Shown here in pieces: positions 53,505 through 63,176 of a stretch of 64,000 bases of DNA. The notes under the pieces are model-generated. The model did not search any database, had not been told where the DNA came from, and worked only from the letters and a program-made list of their open reading frames with translations. Both the position numbers and the translations under genes were made by a program. Source of the DNA: Deltaproteobacteria bacterium (GTDB lineage: Bacteria > Myxococcota_C > UBA6777); contig SBHC01000053.1 of the NCBI GenBank assembly GCA_006226375.1, positions 1 to 64,000 on the forward strand. The letters are read 5' to 3'. Position 1 is the first letter of the stretch. Every line of letters starts with the position of its first letter.

Positions 53505-56330
53505 ATGGCTCGACCAAAAGTATTGTTGGTGGAAGACAATCAGCGGATAGGGTCGCAACTTCGCGCCTTGCTAGAGTCCATGCAGTGGGATGTGTACACC
53601 GCTACCACTGGGATTGAGGCGCTCCTAACCTACAACCGTGAGCTTCCTCAACTGATCATCATGGAGCAGTTTCTTCCCTTGTTGTCGGGCGAAGAGTTGA
53701 TCTGTCGCCTTCGCAGACAAGTGAGTCCAGCCCAACTGCCTATCGTGATCATGACATCCTCGCGCTTTGGAGTTCTCTCCAACGATATGCGTTCGATGGT
53801 CAATGCTATTTGCCAAAAGCCCCTACACGCCCAACAGTTTCGAGATGCTGTCCAGCAAACCTACCAGACGACGATGGGTACCGCGCGTCCTCGACCGGTC
53901 CCTGGCATCCACGAACCCGAACAGTTCTATCTGGCGTGGGGAGATCTTCTGCAAACTCCGCTCCCTGCTTTGCTGTTTCAACTCAAGGAGCAACACCAAA
54001 CTGGTGTACTAACGCTGACCCTGCCCCAGGGGGATCGTCGGATTGCCTTCCAAGACGGTGAGCTGGTCTATGCGGAGTCCTTGATTCCCGAAGAACAGTT
54101 CACTCATTTCTTGTTGAAGAAGGTCAAACAACCTATCGGCAAGGCTCAACTCGACAAAGTCGTCGCAGGTACAGGCGCTCGTGCGGCCTTACAACGGGAA
54201 GCCATCCACAGGGCGCAGCTTCTTCCAGAGCAAGAGTTGAACCTTGTGTATCAGCTTTATTTGGAAAACATCATCATTCGGAGCATGTTCCTTACCCAGG
54301 GACCTTACCAATTCATTGATGATGTGGCCTATGTTAAACGAACGGCGGCCATGCCCATCAATGTGTTGCTGCTTTTGTTTGAGGGAGTTCGAAGGTACTA
54401 CACTCCTCAGAAACTCCTCCAGGCGCTGTCTCCTTATCATCTGTATCGCTGCAACATCACGCCGTTGTACACCCAGCAGATTTCGTCATTAATTCCTCGC
54501 TTTCAGGGGATCTCCTTTTCTCCGCAACGTCTGGCTGGTAAGACGGTGCAGCAGCTACTGCGTGAGTTTACTTCCAATCCTCAAACCTCTGGGCAGCTTT
54601 TGCAGACTCTATCCTTGGCTCGCTTGCTTGTGTTTTCTGCTCCTGATGGGACAGCGGGTCATGTGCAAGTCCATGAGTCGAAGGAAGGCCCTGTTTTGTT
54701 TGAAGGCGCGCTTCCTCCTTTGGGTGGACAGTTTGAGAGAGGTGCACCTGCCTCTTCGCGTACTCCAAAACCTCAAGGTTACTCGCAGGCATACTTAACG
54801 CCGCATCCGAGGGGCATGGGAACTCCAACACCGCACCCGGTAATGCATCAATCCTCACACACTCCTCATCCCGTGATGCATCAATCTTCTCATACACCGC
54901 ATCCCACGCTGCGTCAGACTCCACCAACTCCAGGTTCTCCCTACTACACAGAGCCTATCCCTGGGTTGTCCCAGACAGGTTTGTATGGACCCACTCTGAA
55001 GGAGAATCCTGTACAAACGGAGATGGTTCCTTCTGTCGTGATGCAACAGATGATGAGGGAACGTTCGCCTCTTCCTGCCAATGTTCGACAGCCGACCGGA
55101 CATCATCACGCAGTTCATGAGTCGAGGATAGGTGCCGCTGTTCCTGGAACTCCAGCACATGGACGGTCCAGTCAAACCCCTGTTGTGATGGACAGAGAGG
55201 CCCACCTCGGCGCTTTGGCTGGGGAAGACCCGAGCTCCTCTGAGATACCGCAGCCGTTCAATCCAATGGTCCGGAATGCGCCGGCTTACAACCCTTATGG
55301 GCGATCGGATTCAAGGTCCTCTGCTGCTATTCCAGCATCCGGATACTACAACACGACCCCCATGGCACCTCCGTCACCGGTTGTGCCGTTTGCTCCCTTT
55401 GCGAACAACCAGGCTCAGGTCCCCATTAGCACACAGGCTCCTTATTCGCCTGTCTCTCCGACCCATCCTATGTCGCCTCCGAGCAGTCCTTCACAAACGT
55501 ATTCTCCGGTGGTTCCGTTCTCTCCTGTGGCTCCACTGACGCCGCCTTCTTCGAATGGGCATTCTGGGTCCAGCCAGAACATGTACCAGATCCACCCATC
55601 GGATTCCCCTAGCGCTTTGTCGGGCGTGCAAGACAGCTCTTCTTCTTCGCAACCAGAGCGTTCTTGGACTGCGCAATTGGCTCTCGACTTTCTTCAGGTC
55701 CAGTCCGAGAACTTTTTCTTGGTGATGGGTCTCAAAGAAAACGCAACCAATGAGGACATCCAGCTTGCGTATCGGCGTTTGTCTCAAACGTACAGCCCTG
55801 AACAAGTTCAGCGACATCAAGACCCTGAAATTCGGACCAAGGCGGGCGAGATTCTCCGCAGGGTTTCCCAAGCATACAACGTCTTGACCAGCCCTCAGGC
55901 CCGTCAGCAGCTGGAGTACAAGCTCCAGCATGAGAAATCTCAAATGGGCAATCGACTCATTTTTGCCCAAGAGCAATCCAAGCAGGGTGAGGCGCTTCGA
56001 AAGCAGAATCGATTCAAAGAAGCCGCTGTGTTGTACAAACGTGCCATCGAAGCGAATCCAAAAGAGCCCGTTAACTATCTGCAGTTGGGGTGGTCGATTT
56101 ATCGTCAAGGGAGTCCTGACCCTCTCCAACGTCTTTTGTCACGTGCTTATATCGAACGCGCCTTGCAGATGAATCCGATTTTTGAAGACGCCTATTTGTA
56201 CCTTGGCATCATCCGAAAAGACGAAGGCTACCTCGACGAAGCAGCCAGCCTGTTCCAGCGAATACTTCTTTTGAATCCAGGTCATGCAGAAGCGTATCGG
56301 CTTCTCAGTGAGGTCTCCCGCCACAAGTAA
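53505..56330 (+). CDS. Receiver-like / PATAN (DUF4388) / degenerate J-domain / TPR protein
   Basis: 941 residues from the ATG at 53505; a TTG 24 bases earlier is in frame. Residues 1-125: response-regulator receiver with E10-D11 and K105, but the phospho-acceptor Asp is replaced by E54 (IIMEQFLP). Residues ~145-410: PATAN/DUF4388-like region starting LPALLFQLKEQHQTGVLTL and GDRRIAFQDGELVYAES, a domain common in deltaproteobacterial motility and signalling proteins. Residues ~430-730: Pro/Ser/His-rich linker with a repeated HPVMHQSSHTP. Residues ~740-815: J-domain-like, FFLVMGLKENATNEDIQLAY, with HPD replaced by SPE (764-766). Then TPR repeats (KQGEALRKQNRFKEAAVLYK; YLYLGIIRKDEGYLDEAASL). Probably a scaffold or surface-behaviour regulator without phosphorylation. 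Confidence 0.85.
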   Translation: MARPKVLLVEDNQRIGSQLRALLESMQWDVYTATTGIEALLTYNRELPQLIIMEQFLPLLSGEELICRLRRQVSPAQLPIVIMTSSRFGVLSNDMRSMVNAICQKPLHAQQFRDAVQQTYQTTMGTARPRPVPGIHEPEQFYLAWGDLLQTPLPALLFQLKEQHQTGVLTLTLPQGDRRIAFQDGELVYAESLIPEEQFTHFLLKKVKQPIGKAQLDKVVAGTGARAALQREAIHRAQLLPEQELNLVYQLYLENIIIRSMFLTQGPYQFIDDVAYVKRTAAMPINVLLLLFEGVRRYYTPQKLLQALSPYHLYRCNITPLYTQQISSLIPRFQGISFSPQRLAGKTVQQLLREFTSNPQTSGQLLQTLSLARLLVFSAPDGTAGHVQVHESKEGPVLFEGALPPLGGQFERGAPASSRTPKPQGYSQAYLTPHPRGMGTPTPHPVMHQSSHTPHPVMHQSSHTPHPTLRQTPPTPGSPYYTEPIPGLSQTGLYGPTLKENPVQTEMVPSVVMQQMMRERSPLPANVRQPTGHHHAVHESRIGAAVPGTPAHGRSSQTPVVMDREAHLGALAGEDPSSSEIPQPFNPMVRNAPAYNPYGRSDSRSSAAIPASGYYNTTPMAPPSPVVPFAPFANNQAQVPISTQAPYSPVSPTHPMSPPSSPSQTYSPVVPFSPVAPLTPPSSNGHSGSSQNMYQIHPSDSPSALSGVQDSSSSSQPERSWTAQLALDFLQVQSENFFLVMGLKENATNEDIQLAYRRLSQTYSPEQVQRHQDPEIRTKAGEILRRVSQAYNVLTSPQARQQLEYKLQHEKSQMGNRLIFAQEQSKQGEALRKQNRFKEAAVLYKRAIEANPKEPVNYLQLGWSIYRQGSPDPLQRLLSRAYIERALQMNPIFEDAYLYLGIIRKDEGYLDEAASLFQRILLLNPGHAEAYRLLSEVSRHK
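54834..54899. repeat. Two 33-base direct repeats in the Pro-rich linker
   Basis: Two tandem copies, each coding HPVMHQSSHTP. They differ mainly at third codon positions (CACCCGGTAATG versus CATCCCGTGATG), so the peptide seems to be kept. Confidence 0.85.
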
Positions 56331-56455
56331 TTTAAGCGTCTTGGGTTACGGCTTTTCCTTCCCCCTACAAATCGTGTATGATGTTCACCTTTTGAGGGCG
56401 TGAACCCTCGGTGAATCTATTGAATGGTTTGTGGACGCGGGGTTGAACAAGAGTC

Positions 56456-56908
56456 ATGAAGGTGGTTTTGCAACGAGTTGCCCATGCTCAAGTGGTGGTT
56501 GAGGACGAAGTGGTCGGGTCCGTAGGGTCAGGTTTGCTGGCTTTGGTGGGACTGGGTCATGGAGATTCACAAAAAGACATGGAGTGGATGGCCAACAAAA
56601 TGGTAAATCTACGCATCTTCCCTGATGATGAGGGGAAGATGAACCGGTCTGTGCTCGACATTGAGGGTGGCATTCTAGCTGTAAGCCAATTCACGTTGCT
56701 TGCTGATTGCAGGAAAGGGCGTCGTCCGTCGTTTGTACAGGCGATGCATCCGGAGCAAGCCAATCCCATGTTTGATGAGTTTGTTCTGATGCTCAAGGCT
56801 CACAAGCTGCCTGTTGAGACAGGTCAGTTTGGGGCAGATATGCAAGTCACACTCTTAAACGAAGGCCCCGTGACCATCATTTTGGATAGTGAAGTGATTC
56901 ACTCGTAG
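56456..56908 (+). CDS. dtd: D-aminoacyl-tRNA deacylase
   Basis: 150 residues, the normal length. It removes D-amino acids from tRNA. Seen: KVVLQRVAHAQVVVEDEVVG start, AVSQFTLLADCRKGRRPSF with the SQFTL motif, and NEGPVTIILDSE with the GPVT motif; these two cross-subunit motifs form the proofreading site. In its leader a small hairpin GAGGG-N6-CCCTC lies near 56394-56409. Confidence 0.97.
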   Translation: MKVVLQRVAHAQVVVEDEVVGSVGSGLLALVGLGHGDSQKDMEWMANKMVNLRIFPDDEGKMNRSVLDIEGGILAVSQFTLLADCRKGRRPSFVQAMHPEQANPMFDEFVLMLKAHKLPVETGQFGADMQVTLLNEGPVTIILDSEVIHS

Positions 56909-56997
56909 TTGTTTCTTTGTTTTCTTTTCCTGTCCCCTGGTGTTGGTAGGATTTCTACTGTGTTTGGAAAACCAATCAGGGCTATCGCTTCGTATAC

Positions 56998-57795
56998 GTG
57001 GTAGAAGCGTGGAGTGTTGGGATTGGAGAAGCTTCAGCAAGGGTATCCCAATTGTCTAAGCTGCCATATCCTCTGAACGAACTGAAGGAGATTGCAACCT
57101 ACTTCCGGTATCTGGTTCAGATGGGGAACCGTGAGAAGTCCACCGACTTCTATGACCGTGTGACCCCTGATGTCCCGCCCATCCTGTTGATCCATGGTTT
57201 TCTTGGAACGCGTGGCGCTATGTTCCCTCTGGAATACCGACTTCGCCGGGATGGCTTTGTTGTCTTCTCCTTGAACTTGGGAGCCCTCAACATTGGAGAT
57301 ATCCGAAAGTCGGCCTACCGGATTCACCGTCACATCCAAGACATTCTTCGGGAGATAGACCTGGAGAAGATCGATATTATCGGTCACAGCATGGGCGGCT
57401 TGATTGGACTTTATTTTATCAAGCAACTGGGAGGTGATCAGTTCGTCCGTCGATTTATCTCGTTGGGAACACCGCATCACGGAACCAACTTTGCTTTTGT
57501 TGGAGTTCCTCCCTTGGGTGTTCTTTCTCCAGCGATTTGGCAGCTGCTGCCCAACAGCTTTTTCATCCAAGAGCTGCGAGCCACTCCTTTGCCACAGGAG
57601 GTTTCCTATTATTCTATCGCAGGTTCAAGGGATTTGATCTGTCCCTCAAGGTTCTGCCGATTGGACGGCGCGGAGTACATCGAGATTGAATGTGGACACG
57701 CTGGATTGGCAACATCACGAGCCGTCTACAATGCGATTCGTGACATCCTACTTGACAATCCGGCTGAAATTAGTGAAAACAAAGCGCTGAGTTAA
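56998..57795 (+). CDS. Alpha/beta hydrolase, lipase/esterase-like
   Basis: 265 residues with a GTG start and no clear signal peptide. The family pattern is VPPILLIHGFLGTRGAMFPLEYRLRRDGF (oxyanion loop), the nucleophile in IIGHSMGGLIGLYF (GxSxG), ISLGTPHHGTNFA, an acid in AGSRDLICPS and H in CGHAGL. So the Ser-Asp-His triad is complete. The LGTPHHG phrase is typical of bacterial triacylglycerol lipases (LipA/EstA type). It acts probably on acyl esters; the substrate is unknown. Confidence 0.85.
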   Translation: MVEAWSVGIGEASARVSQLSKLPYPLNELKEIATYFRYLVQMGNREKSTDFYDRVTPDVPPILLIHGFLGTRGAMFPLEYRLRRDGFVVFSLNLGALNIGDIRKSAYRIHRHIQDILREIDLEKIDIIGHSMGGLIGLYFIKQLGGDQFVRRFISLGTPHHGTNFAFVGVPPLGVLSPAIWQLLPNSFFIQELRATPLPQEVSYYSIAGSRDLICPSRFCRLDGAEYIEIECGHAGLATSRAVYNAIRDILLDNPAEISENKALS

Positions 57796-57929
57796 TGTGA
57801 GTGAGACGTGGTAGACCCTTCTTCATCTATCCTGGTCTCATCATTGTGAAGCAATGTTGGGTGTATGGCCCCTCATTGCCGGCAAGCATACATCGTTCTG
57901 AATTTGTGGAAGCGGGAGGAATACGTCCT

Positions 57930-59105
57930 ATGAGACGCTGGCAACGATGGACTCTCGGTTTGGGAGCTGTATTTTTTGGAATCACTTCGGCCGCGTGTTC
58001 GAATGTGGGTTCTTTCACCAAAGCACCTATTACCAAACTTGCTACCGGTGGTACTGTTTCGGCTCGACAGCAACAATTTATGTTGCGTCGTCTCAAATGG
58101 GAACACCGTGGGCTGTCCGGAAAAATTACCGGACTGAGCTACTTCACGGATACCTACCGACCGATTGCTGGTGCACGGTCGAAAGATACCTTGACCATCC
58201 ACAAAGGACCGTTCAAGGGAGACTACGGTATTAAGCGAGTCATCCGACTTGTGGACACCGACCGTCGCGGAAAGCGCCGTCGTCAGGTTGTCGTGGAAAT
58301 CACGGGTCAGTTCTTTGACCCGAGCCAGGCTCAGTACTGGAAAACCTTCCACAAAGGAACCGGTGGTATCTCCTTGAAAGAGAATATCTTCACCGACTCC
58401 ACGAGCTTCCTTCCTGAAGTTCCCGTAGGCACCGTTCTTGTGGTTGTCATGGGCGGACAGGAACGGCGCTTCACTGTGATGAAGACTCTGGCCAGCAAGT
58501 TCGGCCTACGAGGCCTTCAGCGTGTGGGTTATGTGGTTCGTGAACCTCTCCCCACCGGCTTGAAAAACTTGAACTACCGGGTTCTGACGCCCACTCCCGG
58601 AGTGTCCGACAAGTTGAAGTACCACATTCGATGGGCAGGTTCTGGCCTCTCCGGTCACAACTTCACTCTTGGAATTAACCGTCGTCGTTACAACCAGAAC
58701 GAAGTGGACGCGCTGCTCCGAAGCACCAACATGAGCAAGAAAAAGCTCTCCTCCGTCGGTGCCAAGCGTAGCGCCGCGATCGTTTTCCAGGTCACTGGCG
58801 CAGTGGCGGCCGTTATTGGTGGCTTCCTTGCTCTCGTCCGTCGAGACGACTTCCCCGGTGCTCAGCAAGCCATTCCATGGAGTATCGCTGGTGGCGGTGT
58901 CGCGCTTCTTCTCGCAGCCATCCCCTTGAACGTCAGCGCAAACAACGACTACCTCAACTCCGCTCAAGCCTACAACAAAGACTTGATCCGACGTTTGAAG
59001 ATCCAGCCACCGCGTAACTCCAGCGTCGCAGAGAAGTCCGACTCCAAGAAGAACGACATTGCTCCTGGACCCGCAGCTGCTCCCTCAGCCAAAGCCAACC
59101 GCTAA
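57930..59105 (+). CDS. Lipoprotein of unknown function with two C-terminal membrane segments
   Basis: 391 residues from the ATG at 57930 (GGAGGA nine bases before); a longer frame from 57801 has no site. Signal RWTLGLGAVFFGITSAAC ends in a lipobox SAAC. The mature region has KGPFKGDYGIKRVIRLVDTDRRGKRR, WKTFHKGTGGISLKENIF, and two halves that look alike in having GLSGxxxGLxY / GLSGHNFTLG. Near the end are two hydrophobic stretches (IVFQVTGAVAAVIGGFLALV; SIAGGGVALLLAAIPLNV), odd for a lipoprotein. Codon bias is high, so expression is probably strong. Family not recognised. Confidence 0.72.
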   Translation: MRRWQRWTLGLGAVFFGITSAACSNVGSFTKAPITKLATGGTVSARQQQFMLRRLKWEHRGLSGKITGLSYFTDTYRPIAGARSKDTLTIHKGPFKGDYGIKRVIRLVDTDRRGKRRRQVVVEITGQFFDPSQAQYWKTFHKGTGGISLKENIFTDSTSFLPEVPVGTVLVVVMGGQERRFTVMKTLASKFGLRGLQRVGYVVREPLPTGLKNLNYRVLTPTPGVSDKLKYHIRWAGSGLSGHNFTLGINRRRYNQNEVDALLRSTNMSKKKLSSVGAKRSAAIVFQVTGAVAAVIGGFLALVRRDDFPGAQQAIPWSIAGGGVALLLAAIPLNVSANNDYLNSAQAYNKDLIRRLKIQPPRNSSVAEKSDSKKNDIAPGPAAAPSAKANR

Positions 59106-59164
59106 GGTCGCTCTCCTTCTTTCCTCGTACCTTCCCCCTCTCGTCTATTTTTCAATCGTACAAA

Positions 59165-59689
59165 CTAGAGTCCTAGCAGCTGTTTGACGGCATCAGAGAA
59201 GGTCTCTACTTCTCCGCCGATCAACATCGGACCTGTGTACCAGTTTCGGAAGAGTTGCTCTTGCGTTTCGTTGGCGACACCTGTGATCAGGCAAGGCACT
59301 TCAACATCGGACAGGAGCGGTACAATCGTTTTGCGGAAGAAGGGTGTTTGCTGACCAACAGCTCGTGCATCTACAATGATTAATTTGGGAAAGTCTTGGG
59401 CTTCACCGAGTTGGTCGGGGAGGTTGTACAAGAACTCGCACGATTCGACGTCACAACCCAGTGACTTGAGCTTGTCGCCCAAAATGATCTCGTTAATGCC
59501 ATCCATTTGAACCAGCCAGACAGCCGTTCGGTCTGTCAAATCGACGATTTCTCCGTCGGGCCCACGCATCACTTTGCGAAGTCCCAATCGGCCGAGTCGC
59601 TTGTCGGGGTCGACCGAAGGCTTCTTGCTCGGTACGGGTTTGGCATCACTTCGAAGTAGGTCAGCACCTCGCCACTTCCGTTTCTTCAT
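59165..59689 (-). CDS. Receiver-like (CheY-fold) protein, degenerate
   Basis: 174 residues. After a basic N-terminal ~45 residues there is a CheY-like alpha/beta pattern: AVWLVQMDGINEIILGDKLKSLG, LIIVDARAVGQQTP with an Asp at the phospho-acceptor place, PCLITGVANE, and PMLIGGEVETFSDAVKQLL in place of the usual K-P end. The early acidic pair is not clear, so phosphorylation is doubtful. It is divergent from the PilT-like gene by 145 bases, so a link to pilus control is possible. Confidence 0.6.
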   Translation of the reverse strand: MKKRKWRGADLLRSDAKPVPSKKPSVDPDKRLGRLGLRKVMRGPDGEIVDLTDRTAVWLVQMDGINEIILGDKLKSLGCDVESCEFLYNLPDQLGEAQDFPKLIIVDARAVGQQTPFFRKTIVPLLSDVEVPCLITGVANETQEQLFRNWYTGPMLIGGEVETFSDAVKQLLGL

Positions 59690-59834
59690 GAATTGTTCTC
59701 TTTGGTCGTTAGTGTTGATGAGGAGAAAGTGTTGTTCTTTCGTTCAGAGTTTGAGATAGTATAGACCGGCTTGCGGTAGCCTTCAAGGGCGCCCAACCTA
59801 TCCCTTCAACGAGATTGTGTGAGAGGAGCTTCCA

Positions 59835-61601
59835 GTGGCCATTCTCGACAAATATCTGAAGCCCATTGCAGATGGCCGGGCTGACGAATTGCATATGTAT
59901 GCCAATGTTCCACCAACGTATTTGTTGGAACAAAGGCCAGTGAAAGAGCTCTCTCAGAGCCTGAGCAACGACGACATCCTCTCGTTGCTTCAAGAAGTGG
60001 TGGGAGACTCCGGCGTCTCTGACCTGAACGAGAAACGGCGACTCAACTACCAATACGACTCTCCGTTTGGCATGTTTCGCTGCCAATTGCGTTGGAGTGA
60101 TGGTGATCTCAAAACCCGATTTACCCGGGTTCCGAACCAGGCCATTGAAACTCCGAGTCCCTCCCTGGCCAGCATGAGCGCAGCTTCCATTGAGGTTCCT
60201 GGTCATCCGTCTCCTCCTTCACAATCTATCAAAGCGGTTCCACCCACAGGTGTCCCTCTCTCGCAACCTTCTGGTGGCTCTTCTGCGTTTTTGTCCGGTG
60301 CCCCTGTTGGACCTGCTCCCGGAGCGCCTACGTACAGCGGAATGCACGCCTCTCATCAGCACAGCCACTTGAGCATGGCAGGTGCGCCCCAAGTCTCCCT
60401 AGGGTCCATGGCTGGAATACCCAGCATCGAGAACGTGGATTACTCCAAGTTCTCACCGGAAGAGAGAAGCATCGTTCGAATCTTGTTTGAACATGCTGAC
60501 GGTGAACGCGAAATTGACCGTCTCTTTGAGATGATGCTCAAAGAGCGAAGCTCGGATTTGCATATCTCCAGCGACGAAAAGCCCATGCTCCGTGTTGACG
60601 GTGGTGTTCGGCGGATCGAGAGCCTCCCCATCCTGGACTGTGAGCAAGTGACGCAGCTTCTTGCTCCTATCATTCCCCAGCGAAACCGGGTGGAGTTCAT
60701 TGAATCCTGGGACACTGACTTTGCCTATGAAGTCGATGGAGTGGGCCGCTTCCGTGCGAATATCTTCCGCGACCGCCTCGGTGTTGGGGCTGTGTTTCGT
60801 TTGATCCCATCGGAGGTCATCACCGCTGAGCAGCTGGGCCTTCCCAAGGTTCTTCGCGACCTTTGCTACCTGTCCAAAGGGCTGGTGCTTGTGACAGGCC
60901 CAACCGGTTCAGGGAAATCGACCACCCTGTGCGCCTTGATTGACCTGATCAACCGCTCCCGCGATGACCATATTATTACCATCGAAGATCCCATCGAATT
61001 TGTGCATCCCAACAAGCGATGCCTCGTGAATCAACGGGAAGTAGGGGTTCACACCAACTCGTTTAAGGCTGCGCTGCGGGCCGCGCTTCGTGAAGACCCA
61101 GATATCATCCTGGTGGGCGAATTGCGAGACCTGGAGACGATGGCCATCGCGATTGAAACGGCGGAAACCGGTCACCTCGTCTTTGGCACACTCCACACGA
61201 GTAGCGCGATTTCTACCGTGGACCGATTGATCGATCAGTTTCCCGGTGAGCGCCAGCAACAGATCCGGATGATGCTCTCCAACTCTTTGAAAGGGGTCAT
61301 TTCCCAAACCCTGCTCAAGAAAAACGGAGGAGGGCGTATCGCGGCCATGGAAATTCTGGTTGTTACCGCCGGTGTTGCCAACCTGATCCGCGAATCCAAG
61401 ATTCACCAGATTCAAAGTATCATGCAGACCAACCGAAGCCTCGGTATGCAGTGTCTCAACGATGTTTTGTTTGATTATGTGAATCGGAAGGTCGTGGATG
61501 TGAAGGAAGCCTACACCAAAGCCATCGACAAGAAGAACTTCCTTGATATGTTGGAAGAGGGCGGGATCTCCACCCATGTTCTGACACAGGGAGCTGGCTG
61601 A
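59835..61601 (+). CDS. PilT-family twitching ATPase with duplicated N-terminal domain
   Basis: 588 residues, GTG start with GAGGAG seven bases upstream; typical PilT is ~345-370. It powers retraction of type IV pili. The core (about 225-575) has RSSDLHISSDEKPMLRVDG, GPTGSGKST with K361, the Asp box HIITIEDPIEFVH, Walker B DPDIILVGELRDLETM and His box TGHLVFGTLHTSS. The first ~105 residues (GRADELHMYANVPPTYLLEQ...) look like a second, diverged copy of the PilT N-terminal domain, joined by a Pro/Ser/Gly/His-rich linker (~110-205). PilY1 at the left edge is its natural pathway partner. Confidence 0.9.
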   Translation: MAILDKYLKPIADGRADELHMYANVPPTYLLEQRPVKELSQSLSNDDILSLLQEVVGDSGVSDLNEKRRLNYQYDSPFGMFRCQLRWSDGDLKTRFTRVPNQAIETPSPSLASMSAASIEVPGHPSPPSQSIKAVPPTGVPLSQPSGGSSAFLSGAPVGPAPGAPTYSGMHASHQHSHLSMAGAPQVSLGSMAGIPSIENVDYSKFSPEERSIVRILFEHADGEREIDRLFEMMLKERSSDLHISSDEKPMLRVDGGVRRIESLPILDCEQVTQLLAPIIPQRNRVEFIESWDTDFAYEVDGVGRFRANIFRDRLGVGAVFRLIPSEVITAEQLGLPKVLRDLCYLSKGLVLVTGPTGSGKSTTLCALIDLINRSRDDHIITIEDPIEFVHPNKRCLVNQREVGVHTNSFKAALRAALREDPDIILVGELRDLETMAIAIETAETGHLVFGTLHTSSAISTVDRLIDQFPGERQQQIRMMLSNSLKGVISQTLLKKNGGGRIAAMEILVVTAGVANLIRESKIHQIQSIMQTNRSLGMQCLNDVLFDYVNRKVVDVKEAYTKAIDKKNFLDMLEEGGISTHVLTQGAG

Positions 61602-61634
61602 GGGTGAGAGGGGTGGACTCTTGCTTGTCTGCTC

Positions 61635-63086
61635 TTACTTCAACCAATTCCCAGAGATTCCAATGTTGACCACGGTCACTCCGTACTGGTAGTTCCCGTT
61701 TCCGACGGTTGTCACGGTTCCTCCAGCAAGGTCTGGCGGGCTCACGTTGATGGGCAACGTCTCGCTGTTGGTGATGTCGAAGTTACCTTCAAGCGCGTGC
61801 ATCACAGAGACATCCAACTGTATCCCTCCAGGAATCTTCACTCCAATTCCGCCAGCGAAAATATGCTTGTCCGGGTAATCCAAGGTGTTGGCAGAGAGCC
61901 GATTCGTTTGGGTCGCTCCCATCTCATACATATAACCCGCGCGAACATAGACCCAACCTTTGATCAGGTATTCCGCACCAATCCGGAACGAGTAGGAGTT
62001 GCGAAACTTTTGCTCAATGGCGAAGTCGGGAATGGTGCTCTCTGTTGTTCCAAACTTGAGCTTGACGTCTTGGGGTTTCACAGAGATCTGCTCCTGGATG
62101 GTCCAGAACTCTGCGACGAAGCTGGCCTCAATCGAGAATCCATACTTTTGCCAGCCCAGACCGGCTCGAAGAACAAAAGGAAAGTCCAACTCTGCGATCA
62201 CTCCCTTGCCTTGGATGGAAGCGAGGCTATCGAAGGTGGTGTTGATCTGAAGGTCGAGGTCTCCGTTTAAGTTGGCGTGCATGGGAAACAAGAGGGAAGC
62301 ACCAAAGGCCAAGCCAAAGGGAAGGGTCATACTTACGCCAATGTCACCTGTCACGGTGACGCCGCTCCCTCGGAGGTCCATGATCACCTCACCGTCGGTG
62401 ATCTTCGACGTGTTCGCGCTGTAAAACAGGCTGGCTGCGATCGCGGATTGACGCTGCTGGGCGCTGATGTAAGCGAAACGCAAGGTCCCGCCGAAGCGCA
62501 ACGCTGTGTCCTCTTGGATGTTCCACTCGTAGGCAGAGGCGAACCCAAAGAAGATCAACGGAGACGATGTGTTGATGATGGTCAGGCGCTGGGGACCTGG
62601 CTCAGGCATGGGGTTGCAAACGTTGGCGTCGCCGTTCTTTGACTTCACACATGTTCCTTCGACCTCAGGATAACGAAAGTTTGTTTTCCCGTGAGGACCG
62701 TAGCCATAGAGAGCCAATGTCAGGTTGCCCGGTCCCAGGTTCTTGAAGGTGTACCAAATTTGAAGAGCAGGAATGTAGGCAGGGGCGCCATCTTTGGAGA
62801 CTCTCTCAAACTGAAAGTTTCCCTCAGGTGCGCGTAGAAAGCTCGCTCGCTGGAAGCTAAGGAGGCTGTCAAACTTCAGCCCGAACCCCCGAAGCTTTCC
62901 AAGATTGGCCGGGTTGTGTTGGGTTGCATCCAGGCCGCTACCTGTTGCAATGACCGCCGTCCCTTTTCCAATGGCGCTGGCCCCATTTCCTGGGAGATAG
63001 TTCCCTGCCGCCCAAACTTGGGATAGAGAGAGGCCCACAAGGCACACCCCTACGATCATGCTAGTTACAAAAGACCTGCTATTCAT
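61635..63086 (-). CDS. FadL/OMPP1-family outer membrane protein
   Basis: 483 residues from the ATG at 63086 (GGGAGG five bases before). Signal peptide SFVTSMIVGVCLVGLSLSQVWA is followed by AGNYLPGNGASAIGKGTAVIATGSGLDATQHNPANL, the characteristic FadL hatch region with NPA. The rest is long beta-strand pairs, e.g. YSFRIGAEYLIKGWVYVRAGYMYE and VVNIGISGNWLK end. FadL proteins transport hydrophobic compounds such as long-chain fatty acids. No fad genes are nearby; it is convergent to the PilT gene. Confidence 0.88.
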   Translation of the reverse strand: MNSRSFVTSMIVGVCLVGLSLSQVWAAGNYLPGNGASAIGKGTAVIATGSGLDATQHNPANLGKLRGFGLKFDSLLSFQRASFLRAPEGNFQFERVSKDGAPAYIPALQIWYTFKNLGPGNLTLALYGYGPHGKTNFRYPEVEGTCVKSKNGDANVCNPMPEPGPQRLTIINTSSPLIFFGFASAYEWNIQEDTALRFGGTLRFAYISAQQRQSAIAASLFYSANTSKITDGEVIMDLRGSGVTVTGDIGVSMTLPFGLAFGASLLFPMHANLNGDLDLQINTTFDSLASIQGKGVIAELDFPFVLRAGLGWQKYGFSIEASFVAEFWTIQEQISVKPQDVKLKFGTTESTIPDFAIEQKFRNSYSFRIGAEYLIKGWVYVRAGYMYEMGATQTNRLSANTLDYPDKHIFAGGIGVKIPGGIQLDVSVMHALEGNFDITNSETLPINVSPPDLAGGTVTTVGNGNYQYGVTVVNIGISGNWLK

Positions 63087-63176
63087 TCGTCCTCCCAAAA
63101 GTCACCGGTTGGTGTGCAAAAATAGAGTCATCCACCCAAAGGGCAGAGCGGGGCCTATGGAGCAGTGTTCTGTGAG

